Below, piece after piece: positions 16,043 to 25,300 of a stretch of 64,000 nucleotides of DNA (position 1 is its first letter; every line of letters begins with the position of its first letter). The notes under the pieces were generated by a model. The model saw only the letters and a program-made list of their open reading frames with translations. It did not search any database and had not been told where the DNA came from. This stretch comes from Chitinophaga hostae (GTDB taxonomy: Bacteria > Bacteroidota > Bacteroidia > Chitinophagales > Chitinophagaceae), in assembly GCF_018224885.1 (NCBI RefSeq), contig NZ_JAGTXB010000010.1, forward strand, positions 186,001 to 250,000, in the 5' to 3' direction. Made by a program: the position numbers and the translations under genes.

Positions 16043-16079
16043 GATGGATTTAGTTACGGGAGAAGTAACTAAATCCATC
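16043..16079. terminator. Bidirectional hairpin between rhomboid and tilS
   Basis: Perfect 15-bp stem GATGGATTTAGTTAC / GTAACTAAATCCATC (16043-16057 and 16065-16079) between convergent genes. It lacks a clear T tract on either side, but its position fits shared termination. Confidence 0.6.
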
Positions 16080-16083
16080 CTGC

Positions 16084-17421
16084 CTATCTGCTAAACTCCA
16101 AGCTCAATACCTCTTTCGTTTTGGGGGTTATCTTCACCCGGTCATCCACCCTCATCCCTATGATCCACACAATTCTTTTATTGGATTCCAGCACCCAAAC
16201 ATTTTCCTTTTGCGGCAACGACAACTTCTGATCTATCAGGAAGCGGCTTAATTTCTTTTTCTTGGGCATTCCCAGCGGATAAAAATAATCCCCTTGTTTC
16301 CATTTTCTGAGGATCAGGGGCCAGGCGATCTGTGCTGCATCCAGCCAGGCTGTTTCAGGAGCCACGGGAATAGCGGTTGTACCTCTCTCCTGCCGGCGGA
16401 CCTGTAATTGTCCGCCGCCAAAATGAATATGCGACTGCCCCGGTTCGATGACCACCACTGCCGCCTCCTGCGTTGCCAGCGGCGTGATCAGCAGCCACTG
16501 ACGGTTACGGATAATGCGGTGTGTGGCTGTTTCCACGTATCTGCCGGAATCGCTCTCCAGCAACTGTAATACCTGTTGTGTTTGCGCCGGAGAGCAGCCA
16601 AACCCGCGAAACAATTCCCAGGCAATGGTTTGCACTGGCACGGTTTTCTGCAGTTTGCCTACCGGTACTTTCCAGGTATTGCCTTCTACAAATAATAACC
16701 GTTTGCGGTGCTTCTCCAATGCCTCCTGGTAAAGCAGCTCTGCTTCCTTCACCCGTTCAATGGTAGCCGCCATATTTTTTACCGCCCCCGGAAATGCTTC
16801 CTGCAAACGCGGAATAACCTGGTGCCGGTAAAAATTACGTGTATACTTATCCGTTATATTTGAACTGTCTTCCACATAAAGAATATTATGCAGCGCAGCA
16901 TAAGCCACCAACCTATCCTTTTCGGTAAATAACAGCGGCCGTATAAGATGTTCCTGTTTGGGGAGTATACCGTGCAAACCCGCAATGCCTGTACCTTTTG
17001 TAAAGTTCATGAGTGCGGTCTCCACACTGTCCTGCATATGATGCGCAGTAGCAATGTAAGCATATCCCTCCGCTGCGCGGATCTGCTCCAGCCAGTTATA
17101 ACGCAGTTCCCTGGCTGCTACCTGTATGGTTACACGATGTTGGGCAACATAGGCATTGGTATCAAATTGTGTAGTGTATAGCGGTAATTCCAGGGTATCG
17201 GCCATTTGTTTTACAAAGGCTTCATCCCGCGCAGATTCGGCTCCGCGCAGTTGAAAATTGCAGTGGGCAATACCTGCGTGATAGCCCGCCTGTTTAAACA
17301 GCCAGGCCATTACAATGGAATCTACTCCACCGCTTACAGCCAGGAGTATCTTCTGTGCAGGATCGAATAATTGTTGCCGGGAAATGTATGCTGAAAAATC
17401 AGTGACTAAATGTTGAGGCAT
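16084..17421 (-). CDS. tilS: tRNA(Ile)-lysidine synthetase TilS
   Basis: 445 residues. It attaches lysine to C34 of tRNA-Ile(CAU) so that it reads AUA instead of AUG. The PP-loop ATPase motif LLAVSGGVDSIVMAW begins near residue 26, followed by HCNFQLRGAESARDEAFV and ATAHHMQDSVETALMNFTKGTG, which are typical of TilS. The C-terminal TilS domain holds LRKWKQGDYFYPLGMPKKKKLSRFLIDQKL. It lies 23 bases after the TPR gene, the two forming a probable operon, and converges on the rhomboid gene. Confidence 0.96.
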   Translation of the reverse strand: MPQHLVTDFSAYISRQQLFDPAQKILLAVSGGVDSIVMAWLFKQAGYHAGIAHCNFQLRGAESARDEAFVKQMADTLELPLYTTQFDTNAYVAQHRVTIQVAARELRYNWLEQIRAAEGYAYIATAHHMQDSVETALMNFTKGTGIAGLHGILPKQEHLIRPLLFTEKDRLVAYAALHNILYVEDSSNITDKYTRNFYRHQVIPRLQEAFPGAVKNMAATIERVKEAELLYQEALEKHRKRLLFVEGNTWKVPVGKLQKTVPVQTIAWELFRGFGCSPAQTQQVLQLLESDSGRYVETATHRIIRNRQWLLITPLATQEAAVVVIEPGQSHIHFGGGQLQVRRQERGTTAIPVAPETAWLDAAQIAWPLILRKWKQGDYFYPLGMPKKKKLSRFLIDQKLSLPQKENVWVLESNKRIVWIIGMRVDDRVKITPKTKEVLSLEFSR

Positions 17422-17444
17422 CCGTTTTTGTTGGATTTAAAATA

Positions 17445-17756
17445 TCAATATACCAGCTCTTCGTAGGCCGACTGTAATTCGTTGTATGCGTGTCTTTCAT
17501 TACCGGCTTTGGCCATTTGCATTCCTTTTTCATATACGCTGATGGCGGCGGCTTTGTCGCCCGCGCGTTCCAGCAACTTACCCAGGTGATAATAGGAACC
17601 TACATAACCGGGTTCGTGTGCGAGGAGTTCTTCAAACTGCTGACGGGCAGCCGCATCATCGTTGAGTTTTATGTATTCCAGTGCCAGCGCGTGTTTGAGA
17701 AAGCTGTCGTTCGGCGTTGCCAGCAGTAACTGCTTTATTTGTGCGATTCTGTCCAT
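17445..17756 (-). CDS. Tetratricopeptide repeat protein
   Basis: 103 residues containing about two and a half TPR helices pairs: DSFLKHALALEYIKLNDDAAARQQFEELLAHEP, then YVGSYYHLGKLLERAGDKAAAISVYEKGMQMA, then a capping helix. There is no signal peptide, so it is cytoplasmic. TPRs bind partner proteins; the partner here is unknown. It is immediately upstream of tilS and divergent from the etf operon. Confidence 0.8.
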   Translation of the reverse strand: MDRIAQIKQLLLATPNDSFLKHALALEYIKLNDDAAARQQFEELLAHEPGYVGSYYHLGKLLERAGDKAAAISVYEKGMQMAKAGNERHAYNELQSAYEELVY

Positions 17757-17828
17757 CCCCTTTGTTATTATTTAATTATACAATATGTCAATTATTCTGC
17801 TGATTAAAATCATCTTCCTGCCCTGCGG

Positions 17829-17855
17829 TTGGCGTACATTATTTAGATATATTTG
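17829..17855 (+). promoter_or_regulatory. Promoter of etfB-etfA
   Basis: TTG at 17829-17831, a 16-base spacer and a perfect TATATTTG at 17848-17855, followed by a leader of about 30 bases. The spacer is slightly short for the consensus. Confidence 0.5.
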
Positions 17856-17891
17856 CTATTACCGCATTTTTAAATAAAACAGTTTAAGGCC

Positions 17892-18632
17892 ATGAAGATT
17901 TTAGTATGTATCAGCAAAACTCCGGACACGACTGCAAAAATAGCTTTCACGGACAATAACACGAAATTCAATGAGGCTGGTGTACAGTTTATTATTAATC
18001 CGTACGATGAATGGTATGCATTGGTGAGGGCGCTGGAGCTGAAAGAAACCATAGGAGCTGATGTTCACCTCATTACGGTAGGAGGAGCAGATTGCGATCC
18101 TGTAATCCGCAAAGCGCTTGCGCTGGGTGGTGATGAGGCTTTCCGTATAAATGCGGATAGTGCTGACAGTTATTACATTGCATCGCAGATAGCTGCGCAT
18201 GCGAAGGATAAACAATACGATATTATTCTTACCGGTAAAGAAACCATTGATTATAATGGTTCCGGTATAGGCGGCATGGTGGCGGAACTGCTGGAACTGC
18301 CCTATGTATCTATTGCCGCCAAATTTGATCTGAATGGTACAGTAGCCACTGTAAACAGGGAAATTGAAGGCGGGGAGGAAGTGTGTGAAGTATCGCTGCC
18401 GGTAGTGGTTTCCTGTCAGAAAGGTATGGCAGAAGCCCGTATCCCGAATATGCGTGGTATTATGGCCGCCAGGACCAAACCGTTGACCGTAGCAGAACCT
18501 GCTGCTGCAGATACGCTGACCACCGTGGTAAGCTTTGAACTGCCACCGGCAAAAGCCGGCGTTAAACTCATCAGTCCTGATAACATGGACGAACTGGTGA
18601 AGTTACTGCATGAAGAAGCAAAAGTGATCTAA
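17892..18632 (+). CDS. etfB: Electron transfer flavoprotein subunit beta
   Basis: 246 residues, the normal size for EtfB, which binds AMP and pairs with EtfA to carry electrons from acyl-CoA dehydrogenases to the quinone pool. Diagnostic parts are the N-terminus MKILVCISKTPDTTAKI, INPYDEWYALVRALELKE, the block DIILTGKETIDYNGSGIGGMVAELL, and GMAEARIPNMRGIMAAR. It precedes etfA by 37 bases, the standard operon order. Confidence 0.95.
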   Translation: MKILVCISKTPDTTAKIAFTDNNTKFNEAGVQFIINPYDEWYALVRALELKETIGADVHLITVGGADCDPVIRKALALGGDEAFRINADSADSYYIASQIAAHAKDKQYDIILTGKETIDYNGSGIGGMVAELLELPYVSIAAKFDLNGTVATVNREIEGGEEVCEVSLPVVVSCQKGMAEARIPNMRGIMAARTKPLTVAEPAAADTLTTVVSFELPPAKAGVKLISPDNMDELVKLLHEEAKVI

Positions 18633-18669
18633 GGGTACCGCATCTCTCAACAACTAATTTAAATTATTC

Positions 18670-19641
18670 ATGTCTATATTAATATTCGCCGATCAGGCAC
18701 AGGGTAAGATCAAAAAAGCGGCACTGGAAGCCATTCAATACGGAGCCAAAGTAGCGGAACAACTGGGTACCACTGCCACTGCGCTGGTGCTGGGACCTGT
18801 AGAAGCCAGTGAGCTGGTGGCATTGGGCAACTATGGCGCCCAGAAGGTGTTACATGCAGCCGACACCCGTTTACACGAAGTGGAAAGTATCGTATATACC
18901 AAGGTCATTGCAGAAGCTGCCGGAAAAGAAGGCAGCATGGTGATTATCTTCCCCCATAATTTTGACGGCAAGGCCGTAGCGCCGCGGGTAGCAGCAAGAT
19001 TAAAGGCCGGACTGGTATCAGGCGCTATTTCCTATCCTGATACCGCCAATGGTTTTGTGGTAAAGAAAAATGTGTTCTCCGGTAAAGCCTTCGCCAACAT
19101 CAACATTACATCCGACATAAAGGTTATTGCCATTATACCGAATACATTCCCGGTAGCTCCGGGCACTGCTACTGCTGCGGTGGAGGCTTTTGCACCGGCT
19201 ATCAACGACGCTGACTTCAAAGTAAAGGTGGTGAAAACAGAAACGGTGAGCGGCGATATTCCTTTAACGGAGGCGGAGATCATTGTGAGCGGTGGCCGTG
19301 GATTAAAGGGCCCTGAAAACTGGGGTATACTGGAAGACCTGGCTAAGGCGCTGGGTGCCGCCACTGCAAGCTCCCGTCCGGTGGCGGATGCTGGATGGCG
19401 TCCTCATCACGAACACGTGGGTCAGACCGGGTTAACAGTAAGACCTAATTTATACGTTGCAATCGGCATTTCAGGGGCCATACAGCACCTCGCAGGTGTG
19501 AACGGCAGCAAGGTGATTGTGGTGATCAATAAAGACCCTGAAGCGCCTTTCTTTAAGGCGGCAGACTATGGCATTGTGGGCGATGCGTTTGAAGTAGTAC
19601 CTGCGCTGACACAGGCGGTGAAGAAGTTTAAAGAAGCATAA
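18670..19641 (+). CDS. etfA: Electron transfer flavoprotein subunit alpha
   Basis: 323 residues. The C-terminal FAD-binding domain is clear: IIVSGGRGLKGPENWGILED, SRPVADAGWRPHHEHVGQTG, YVAIGISGAIQHLAGVNGSK and INKDPEAPFFKAADYGIVGD. It forms the heterodimer with EtfB and holds the FAD. An imperfect palindrome that could terminate the operon begins 8 bases after the stop. Confidence 0.95.
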   Translation: MSILIFADQAQGKIKKAALEAIQYGAKVAEQLGTTATALVLGPVEASELVALGNYGAQKVLHAADTRLHEVESIVYTKVIAEAAGKEGSMVIIFPHNFDGKAVAPRVAARLKAGLVSGAISYPDTANGFVVKKNVFSGKAFANINITSDIKVIAIIPNTFPVAPGTATAAVEAFAPAINDADFKVKVVKTETVSGDIPLTEAEIIVSGGRGLKGPENWGILEDLAKALGAATASSRPVADAGWRPHHEHVGQTGLTVRPNLYVAIGISGAIQHLAGVNGSKVIVVINKDPEAPFFKAADYGIVGDAFEVVPALTQAVKKFKEA

Positions 19642-19648
19642 GATTAAG

Positions 19649-19731
19649 AATTGCGAATTAAGAATTACGAATAACGGATATAAACTTTAAGATCGTGTTG
19701 ATCCCTGATTCGTAATTCTTAATTCGTAATT
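19649..19731. repeat. Imperfect palindrome of the TTACGAATTA family, copy 1
   Basis: 24-base arms at 19649-19672 and 19708-19731 are inverted copies with one mismatch, built of the unit AATTACGAATT. It follows etfA and could act as a terminator hairpin. A related but larger element is at 59493-59604. Confidence 0.7.
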
Positions 19732-19830
19732 ACTATATTAGGCATTTATCACTATAGATTTTTTTTAGATAAGGAATATTTTTCTAACTTCACGGTCTTA
19801 CAAACTATTCAGCGACAACGCAAGACAGAT

Positions 19831-20430
19831 ATGAGAAAAATAGAACTGGAAATAGTTGCTTTATCGCACAGCATTACGCAGACTCATTCATATGCCGTGG
19901 TACTGGGAGAAGTGAACGGGTTACGCCGTTTGCCGATTGTGATTGGAGGCTTTGAAGCGCAGGCGATTGCAGTAGCCCTCGAAAAAATGCAACCCAGCCG
20001 GCCTTTAACACATGACCTGATGAAGAACTTCATGAACGCCTTTAATGTAGAATTACAGGAGGTGGTCATCAGTAATTTGCAGGAAGGCATTTTTTATTCC
20101 AAACTTATCTGTTCCAATAACGATGAAACAATCGAGATAGATTCCCGCACATCAGATGCCTTAGCCCTCGCTGTTCGCTTTGGTTGCCCTATTTACACCT
20201 TTGAGAATATTCTCAACAGTGCGGGTATCTTGCTGGATGACCCTGCCGGTAAGAAGAGTAATAAACCGGTTACCCCTACTATTTCAGAGCATGAGAAAGG
20301 CGTTGAGGATGACCTTAAGGCAATGAATGTAGAGGAGCTGACTACACTGTTGCAGGAAGTATTGGAACAGGAAGATTACATTCGTGCCATCGCCATACGC
20401 GATGAGATAAACAGCCGCAAAAGCAAATAA
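19831..20430 (+). CDS. Bifunctional nuclease family protein (DUF151) with UVR motif
   Basis: 199 residues. Residues 1-140 match the BFN/DUF151 domain: VLGEVNGLRRLPIVIGGFEAQAIAVALE, PLTHDLMKNFMNAF, and IEIDSRTSDALALAVRFGCPI. The family is named after a plant nuclease; its bacterial role is unsettled. The C-terminus (ELTTLLQEVLEQEDYIRAIA, IRDEIN) is a UVR-type helix hairpin as in UvrB and UvrC. It stands between etfA and ispE with an AT-rich upstream region; no strong promoter is visible. Confidence 0.88.
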   Translation: MRKIELEIVALSHSITQTHSYAVVLGEVNGLRRLPIVIGGFEAQAIAVALEKMQPSRPLTHDLMKNFMNAFNVELQEVVISNLQEGIFYSKLICSNNDETIEIDSRTSDALALAVRFGCPIYTFENILNSAGILLDDPAGKKSNKPVTPTISEHEKGVEDDLKAMNVEELTTLLQEVLEQEDYIRAIAIRDEINSRKSK

Positions 20431-20503
20431 TTTTTTTCAGTAAGATCAATGCAGCCACAGTACTACAGTGTTGCTGTTGATTTGCTATGCAATGAATGCG
20501 CCC

Positions 20504-21313
20504 ATGATACTATTTCCTAATTGTAAAATAAACCTTGGCTTACATGTTACCAATAAGCGGCCGGATGGTTTTCATGACCTGGAGACTGTTTTCTATCCGT
20601 TGCCGGTGAATGATGCGCTGGAGGCTATTACCCACAGCGAATTGCAGTTTGAGAGCAGTGGTATCCCGGTTCCGGGCAACGCGGCTGACAACCTGTGTTT
20701 GAAAGCCTTTCATTTGTTAAAGCAGGACTTCCCTCAGCTACCGGCATTGCATATTCACCTGCATAAACATATCCCTATTGGTGCGGGATTGGGCGGCGGC
20801 TCGGCTGATGCGGCATTTATGCTCCGGTTGATTGATCAGAAGTTTCAGCTGGGCCTGACGGAAGCAGCGCTGCTCGTTTATGCGGCACAGTTGGGCAGTG
20901 ATTGTCCTTTCTTTATTATCAATAAGCCTTGTTTCGCTACCGGCCGGGGCGAAATAATAGAGCCGCTGACACTTGATTTGTCGGGCTATTCATTCATGCT
21001 GGTGCATCCGGGCATTCATGTAAATACAGGTTGGGCATTTAAACAGCTGACGCCTAAAGCGCCGGCTTATGCATTAAAAGAGATCATCGGGCAACCGGTA
21101 ACCACGTGGAAAGATGTGCTGGTGAATGATTTTGAGGAAGCTGTATTTGCGGCGCATCCCGCCATTGGAAAAATAAAGGAACAATTATATGCTGCAGGAG
21201 CGGTGTATTCGGCTATGAGTGGCAGCGGCTCTGCTGTGTTGGGCATCTTCCCCAAAAACAAAATAGCTGACATCCTGTGGGATGCCAGCTATCGGGTATT
21301 TACTATCAGGTAA
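20504..21313 (+). CDS. ispE: 4-diphosphocytidyl-2-C-methyl-D-erythritol kinase IspE
   Basis: 269 residues from ATG 20504 (MILFPNCKINLGLHV), chosen because family members begin close to this motif. ATG 20492 and GTG 20468 are in-frame alternatives. It phosphorylates CDP-methylerythritol in the non-mevalonate isoprenoid pathway. GHMP kinase motifs are present: the ATP loop PIGAGLGGGSADAAFML near residue 90-106, the N-terminal NCKINLGL, and the C-terminal SAMSGSGSAVLGIF. It ends 3 bases before rplT, which is read from the other strand. Confidence 0.95.
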   Translation: MILFPNCKINLGLHVTNKRPDGFHDLETVFYPLPVNDALEAITHSELQFESSGIPVPGNAADNLCLKAFHLLKQDFPQLPALHIHLHKHIPIGAGLGGGSADAAFMLRLIDQKFQLGLTEAALLVYAAQLGSDCPFFIINKPCFATGRGEIIEPLTLDLSGYSFMLVHPGIHVNTGWAFKQLTPKAPAYALKEIIGQPVTTWKDVLVNDFEEAVFAAHPAIGKIKEQLYAAGAVYSAMSGSGSAVLGIFPKNKIADILWDASYRVFTIR

Positions 21314-21316
21314 GTC

Positions 21317-21661
21317 TTACTTTACAGAAGCTACCAGTGCTTTAAAAGTTTCTGGTTCATTCATAGCCAGATCAGCCAGAACTTTTCTGTTCAGGTCGAT
21401 GTTTTTACCGGCTAATTTGTTCATAAACACAGAATAGGTCAACCCTTCTGCTCTAACAGCAGCGTTGATACGGGCGATCCACAGCTGGCGGTAGTTTCTT
21501 TTCTTTAATTTACGACCAACGTAGCTATAAGTGAGTCCTTTTTCCAGAACGTTCTTCGCTACTGTGTAAACATTTTTTCTCTTACCGTAGAAGCCTTTGG
21601 CTTGCTTTAAGATCCTTTTTCTCCGGGCTCTTGAAGCTACGGCATTAACTGAACGAGGCAT
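21317..21661 (-). CDS. rplT: 50S ribosomal protein L20
   Basis: 114 residues, full length. MPRSVNAVASRARRKRILKQ, AKGFYGKRKNVYTVAKN and YSYVGRKLKKRNYRQLWIAR are textbook L20. It binds 23S rRNA early in 50S assembly. It follows rpmI by 49 bases. Its usual upstream neighbours infC and thrS are about 28.5 kb away on the same strand. Confidence 0.98.
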   Translation of the reverse strand: MPRSVNAVASRARRKRILKQAKGFYGKRKNVYTVAKNVLEKGLTYSYVGRKLKKRNYRQLWIARINAAVRAEGLTYSVFMNKLAGKNIDLNRKVLADLAMNEPETFKALVASVK

Positions 21662-21710
21662 TTGCTTTGTTTTTTTCTCAGGTTATAAAATTCGATTCTT
21701 TTGACAGATA

Positions 21711-21908
21711 CTAGCGCATTCCGAGCATTCTCTTAACCAGGTTAAGATTTGCTTCGTTTACCAGCGTACTACCTCTTAAGCTACGTTTTCTTTTCGTAGA
21801 TTTTTTAGTCAGTAAGTGGCTTTTGAAGGCCATGAACCGCTTAATCTGTCCGTTCCCACCAACCTTGAACGTTTTCTTGGCACGGGAATGTGTCTTTACT
21901 TTGGGCAT
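21711..21908 (-). CDS. rpmI: 50S ribosomal protein L35
   Basis: 65 residues, full length: MPKVKTHSRAKKTFKVGGNG, then RFMAFKSHLLTKKSTKRKRSLRGS. It is a basic 50S protein co-transcribed with rplT. A promoter sits directly upstream (21929-21958), so the leader is only about 15 bases. That leaves no room for the long L20-binding leader known from Bacillus. Confidence 0.98.
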   Translation of the reverse strand: MPKVKTHSRAKKTFKVGGNGQIKRFMAFKSHLLTKKSTKRKRSLRGSTLVNEANLNLVKRMLGMR

Positions 21909-21928
21909 CTTACATCAAATTTGGTCTG

Positions 21929-21958
21929 CAAAGGTAAGGAAATAATTTAATAAAGCAC
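21929..21958 (-). promoter_or_regulatory. Promoter of rpmI-rplT
   Basis: Minus strand: GTG (21958-21956) in the -33 position, 19-base spacer, perfect TACCTTTG (21936-21929), followed by the ATG about 20 bases on. Confidence 0.65.
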
Positions 21959-22170
21959 AGTCTTGTGCAAATAAATAAAGGTTTAACCGGAATGTGGATA
22001 ACTTATTAATATTTTTTTACCCTCCCACAAGCAATTGACTATCAGTTTTTCGTCCCCCTCCTTTCCAACTTATCTGGTCCTTATTCATATTATAAAAATC
22101 AACACTTTTTTTATTTACCTATATTATTTATAATTTTAATTTTAGTTTATTTATATATTTTAGCCATACC

Positions 22171-22301
22171 ATGTATAAACACCTGACGCCTATGAAACCA
22201 TTTTACCCATTTGCCACTATGGGCCGGATATCCCTCGCCGGTCATTACTATCGATGTAAAGAGTTGAGGAACAACAGGAACTGAGCGGACCGATCTGCTC
22301 A
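22171..22301 (+). promoter_or_regulatory. Possible leader peptide and hairpin before the giant gene
   Basis: An open frame of 37 codons from ATG 22171 ends in TGA at 22282-22284. This stop is the first codon of a hairpin (22282-22289 / 22294-22301, 8 pairs with one G-T) followed 11 bases later by seven T residues. The layout resembles an attenuator or a translation-coupled leader. There is no independent evidence that it is expressed. Confidence 0.3.
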
Positions 22302-22335
22302 GACTGATACTTTTTTTACTTAACTGCTTGCACCT

Positions 22336-25300
22336 ATGAAACGTCTATTAACCTTTCTGTTCCTGTTGTTGGGAATTGTGTTGCTGAACATCCGTTCGGA
22401 AGCACAAACCGCCTCTACACCAGCCTTTATGAACCTACCTGATACTGTCTGCATGGGCAGTTATGTCAGTATGAACGCCTTCTTCTGGAAGGGAAGTACT
22501 GTCGAAAAGGCTGACTGGGTCGTCACCGGCGGAACATATAATATCTACTATACCAGTGATCAGAACAATCCGATGATAGGCCAGCTACCCGAGCCTGCCT
22601 ATAAAAAGAATGCCCTGACACTCGTATTCACCAGCACCGGAACATTTACTATTACCGCAACACTATATTATAGAGGTCGCACCTATCCCGTTACCAAAAA
22701 AATTGTGGTAAAAGATTGTTCGATCATTACCTGCCAGGGACAAAATACTGGTGTGGGAGATTTCCTGGAGGACTTTGGCAAATTTAAAAATGGCGATAAC
22801 GTAAGCCGGAGCAGTCCTTATGTTCCCCCTCCTGCCGCCACGCCTGGTCCATTGGACGGATACAAATATGTGCAACTGCCGATAGCTTCCAATGGTTCCT
22901 TTCCTGATAATAGCTATACCATATGGTCTAATACACAGGTAAGAACAGACTGGGTATGGTCGCTCGATCATAGCCCCAATACCTCCCCGGACTCCGTGGG
23001 AGGTATGCTCGTTGCTAACTCAGCGATTGAAAAGAAAACATTCTATATCAGAAAAGGAGTACCTGTATGTCCTGGTTCCCTGTATAATTTCAGTGCCTGG
23101 TTTATGAACCTGAACCCGCTGAAAGTATTTAACGGTAACTCCGGAACAGGTTGTGCGGATGGTAACTCAGATGGCTATCACTATGCCGGTGTAAGCTTCC
23201 TTATCAGTGATAATGCCACAGGAACAGTCCTCGCCAAATTCAAAACGTACGACGTATCCATGAACCTCGACGGACCTGAATGGCAGATGTATGGAGGAGG
23301 ATTTAAAACTCCTGCAAATGTTACCAGTGTTACGTTGAGCATTGTGAACGACCGATTGGGAGATTGTGGAAACGATATTGCCATTGACGATATTAGTTTT
23401 AAATATTGCAGTCCCTACATCTACTCTTTTATCGACGGGCAGGACAAACCACCGTTGAGAATGGATTCATTATGTGAAGGCGCCCCCGTAACGATCAAAG
23501 CAGTTTATAGTCCTTTAAATTATTTTACCAATCCTACCTACGAGTGGCAATACACACAGGATACCCTGCACTGGCCTGCAAGCGGTACCCCTTCAACCTT
23601 CCCTGCGGGAGTTACAGGCATCAATACGGCTGTATTAACTTTTCCTCCGGGCACACTCAAGGGAGATCCCAACCAGATTGTTGATTATTACTTCCGTGTA
23701 AATATCATTGAAACCGGTAACCCCAGCAACTGTGCGTCGCCATCATTATATACCAAGATCACCGTACTGCCTAAGCCGAAAGTGACCATCTCTTCCGGCA
23801 GGATATGTATCGGTGATTCAGTATTATTAACCGCCAGCGGCGGTTACAGTGCGTATGAATGGCAAACCACTCCTGTTATTAAAGGCCCGAAAATGACGGC
23901 TTCACCTACGGTGAATACAACATTTTCAGCCATTGGTATCGCCAACTATGGATGGAATAGCGTAAAAAATGAACCGAGAGTATGTACAGATACCGGTTAC
24001 GCTAAAGTAATTGTGGATCAGCAACCTGTTATCAAAGCCACCGCTACTCCGCTGGATATTTGTTTGGGCAGCCAGGTCAAACTAAGCGAAACCCATTCGG
24101 GCGCGCCTGTAGACAGTATCTCCTGGAGATGGCAATACAATGGCGCCAACATTGGTAACCTGAATGATGTTACCTTAAACCACACTCCTGCAGATACAGG
24201 CACCAAGAAGTATAAAGTTATACTGAATAACCACACCTGTAGCGCTGCAGATTCTGTATTTGTAAATGTAAGATCCCTGCCTAATGCGGATGTGGATACC
24301 ACTTACACACAGTGTAACACAAACAATTTCACGGTAAAAAGGAGTACACCTCCGGCTGACCAGCAAGGTAAATGGATATTCGATGGTCCCTCTAAAGGCG
24401 CCACCATCACCGGTAGTACCACCAACCCGCAAACAACAGTGTCTGGTGTGCAACCTGGAGATACCGTTCGCCTGTTCTGGGTGATCACCAACAAATCACT
24501 TGCTGCCTGTACCGATACCAACCGGGTAACATTGATCAATACTAAACCGCTCACGCCAAGCGTAGCGGGTACAGATATGGTACAATGTGACACCACTACT
24601 TTCCGGTTGAATGCCAGTCGCCCCCTTAATAACGGAGAAAAAGGCAAATGGACCCTTGGAGCCGGTACAACAGCGCTCGATGTTTCAATCGACTACGATA
24701 CGGCATACAATGCAATTGCCACCATTCTCGGTGCAACCCGTCCGAAAACAGTTCAGCTGATCTGGACTATTTCCAACGGTGTATGTCCTGGTCCGAATTC
24801 CACCAGCATCAACCTGACGCTGAAGAAGTCGCCAACCGTGAACATCACAGCTGCAGCAGTATGTAATACCGTTGATTCATTCAACATAGCCTATACCGGC
24901 AAAACGGGCACCATCCTGAATTATGTGCTGGATGTATTACCAACCGCAGCAGTTACCAGGAAGATGCCAGGCTTCACCCAGGTAAGTGGTACATGGCCCA
25001 ACGCTAATGCTGCTGGTTCATTTAACGTGAAACTGCCGGCCAATACCCCTGCAGGCAATTACGATTTTGTAATTACCGTAAAAGAAGGCACGCTGACAGG
25101 ATGTGGCAAAACGGTTGTCTTCTCCCTGTCAGTTGAAAAACCTTCTACTGCACCAACAACTGTAACTGCTACAATAGATAGTATCTGCGTTAAAGCCAAT
25201 ACTACCTTAACGGTTACCGGCGGTTCCCTCGGAACTGACTCCACCGGTAAAGCAGCTACATGGAAATGGTACACAGGCGGATGCCCCTTAACGCCCGGCA

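Larger units (their letters stand above)
21909..22335. other. AT-rich intergenic region upstream of the giant gene
   Basis: 427 bases. It holds the rpmI promoter at the left end, then a very AT-rich stretch (22020-22165), then a possible 37-codon leader frame (22171-22284) and a hairpin with a T run just before the giant gene. A -7-like TATATTTT is at 22154-22161, without a matching TTG. Confidence 0.6.

Noticed and set aside
21909..21960. L20-type autoregulatory leader of rpmI
   Set aside because: The promoter leaves a leader of only about 15 bases, too short for the known L20 leader structures.
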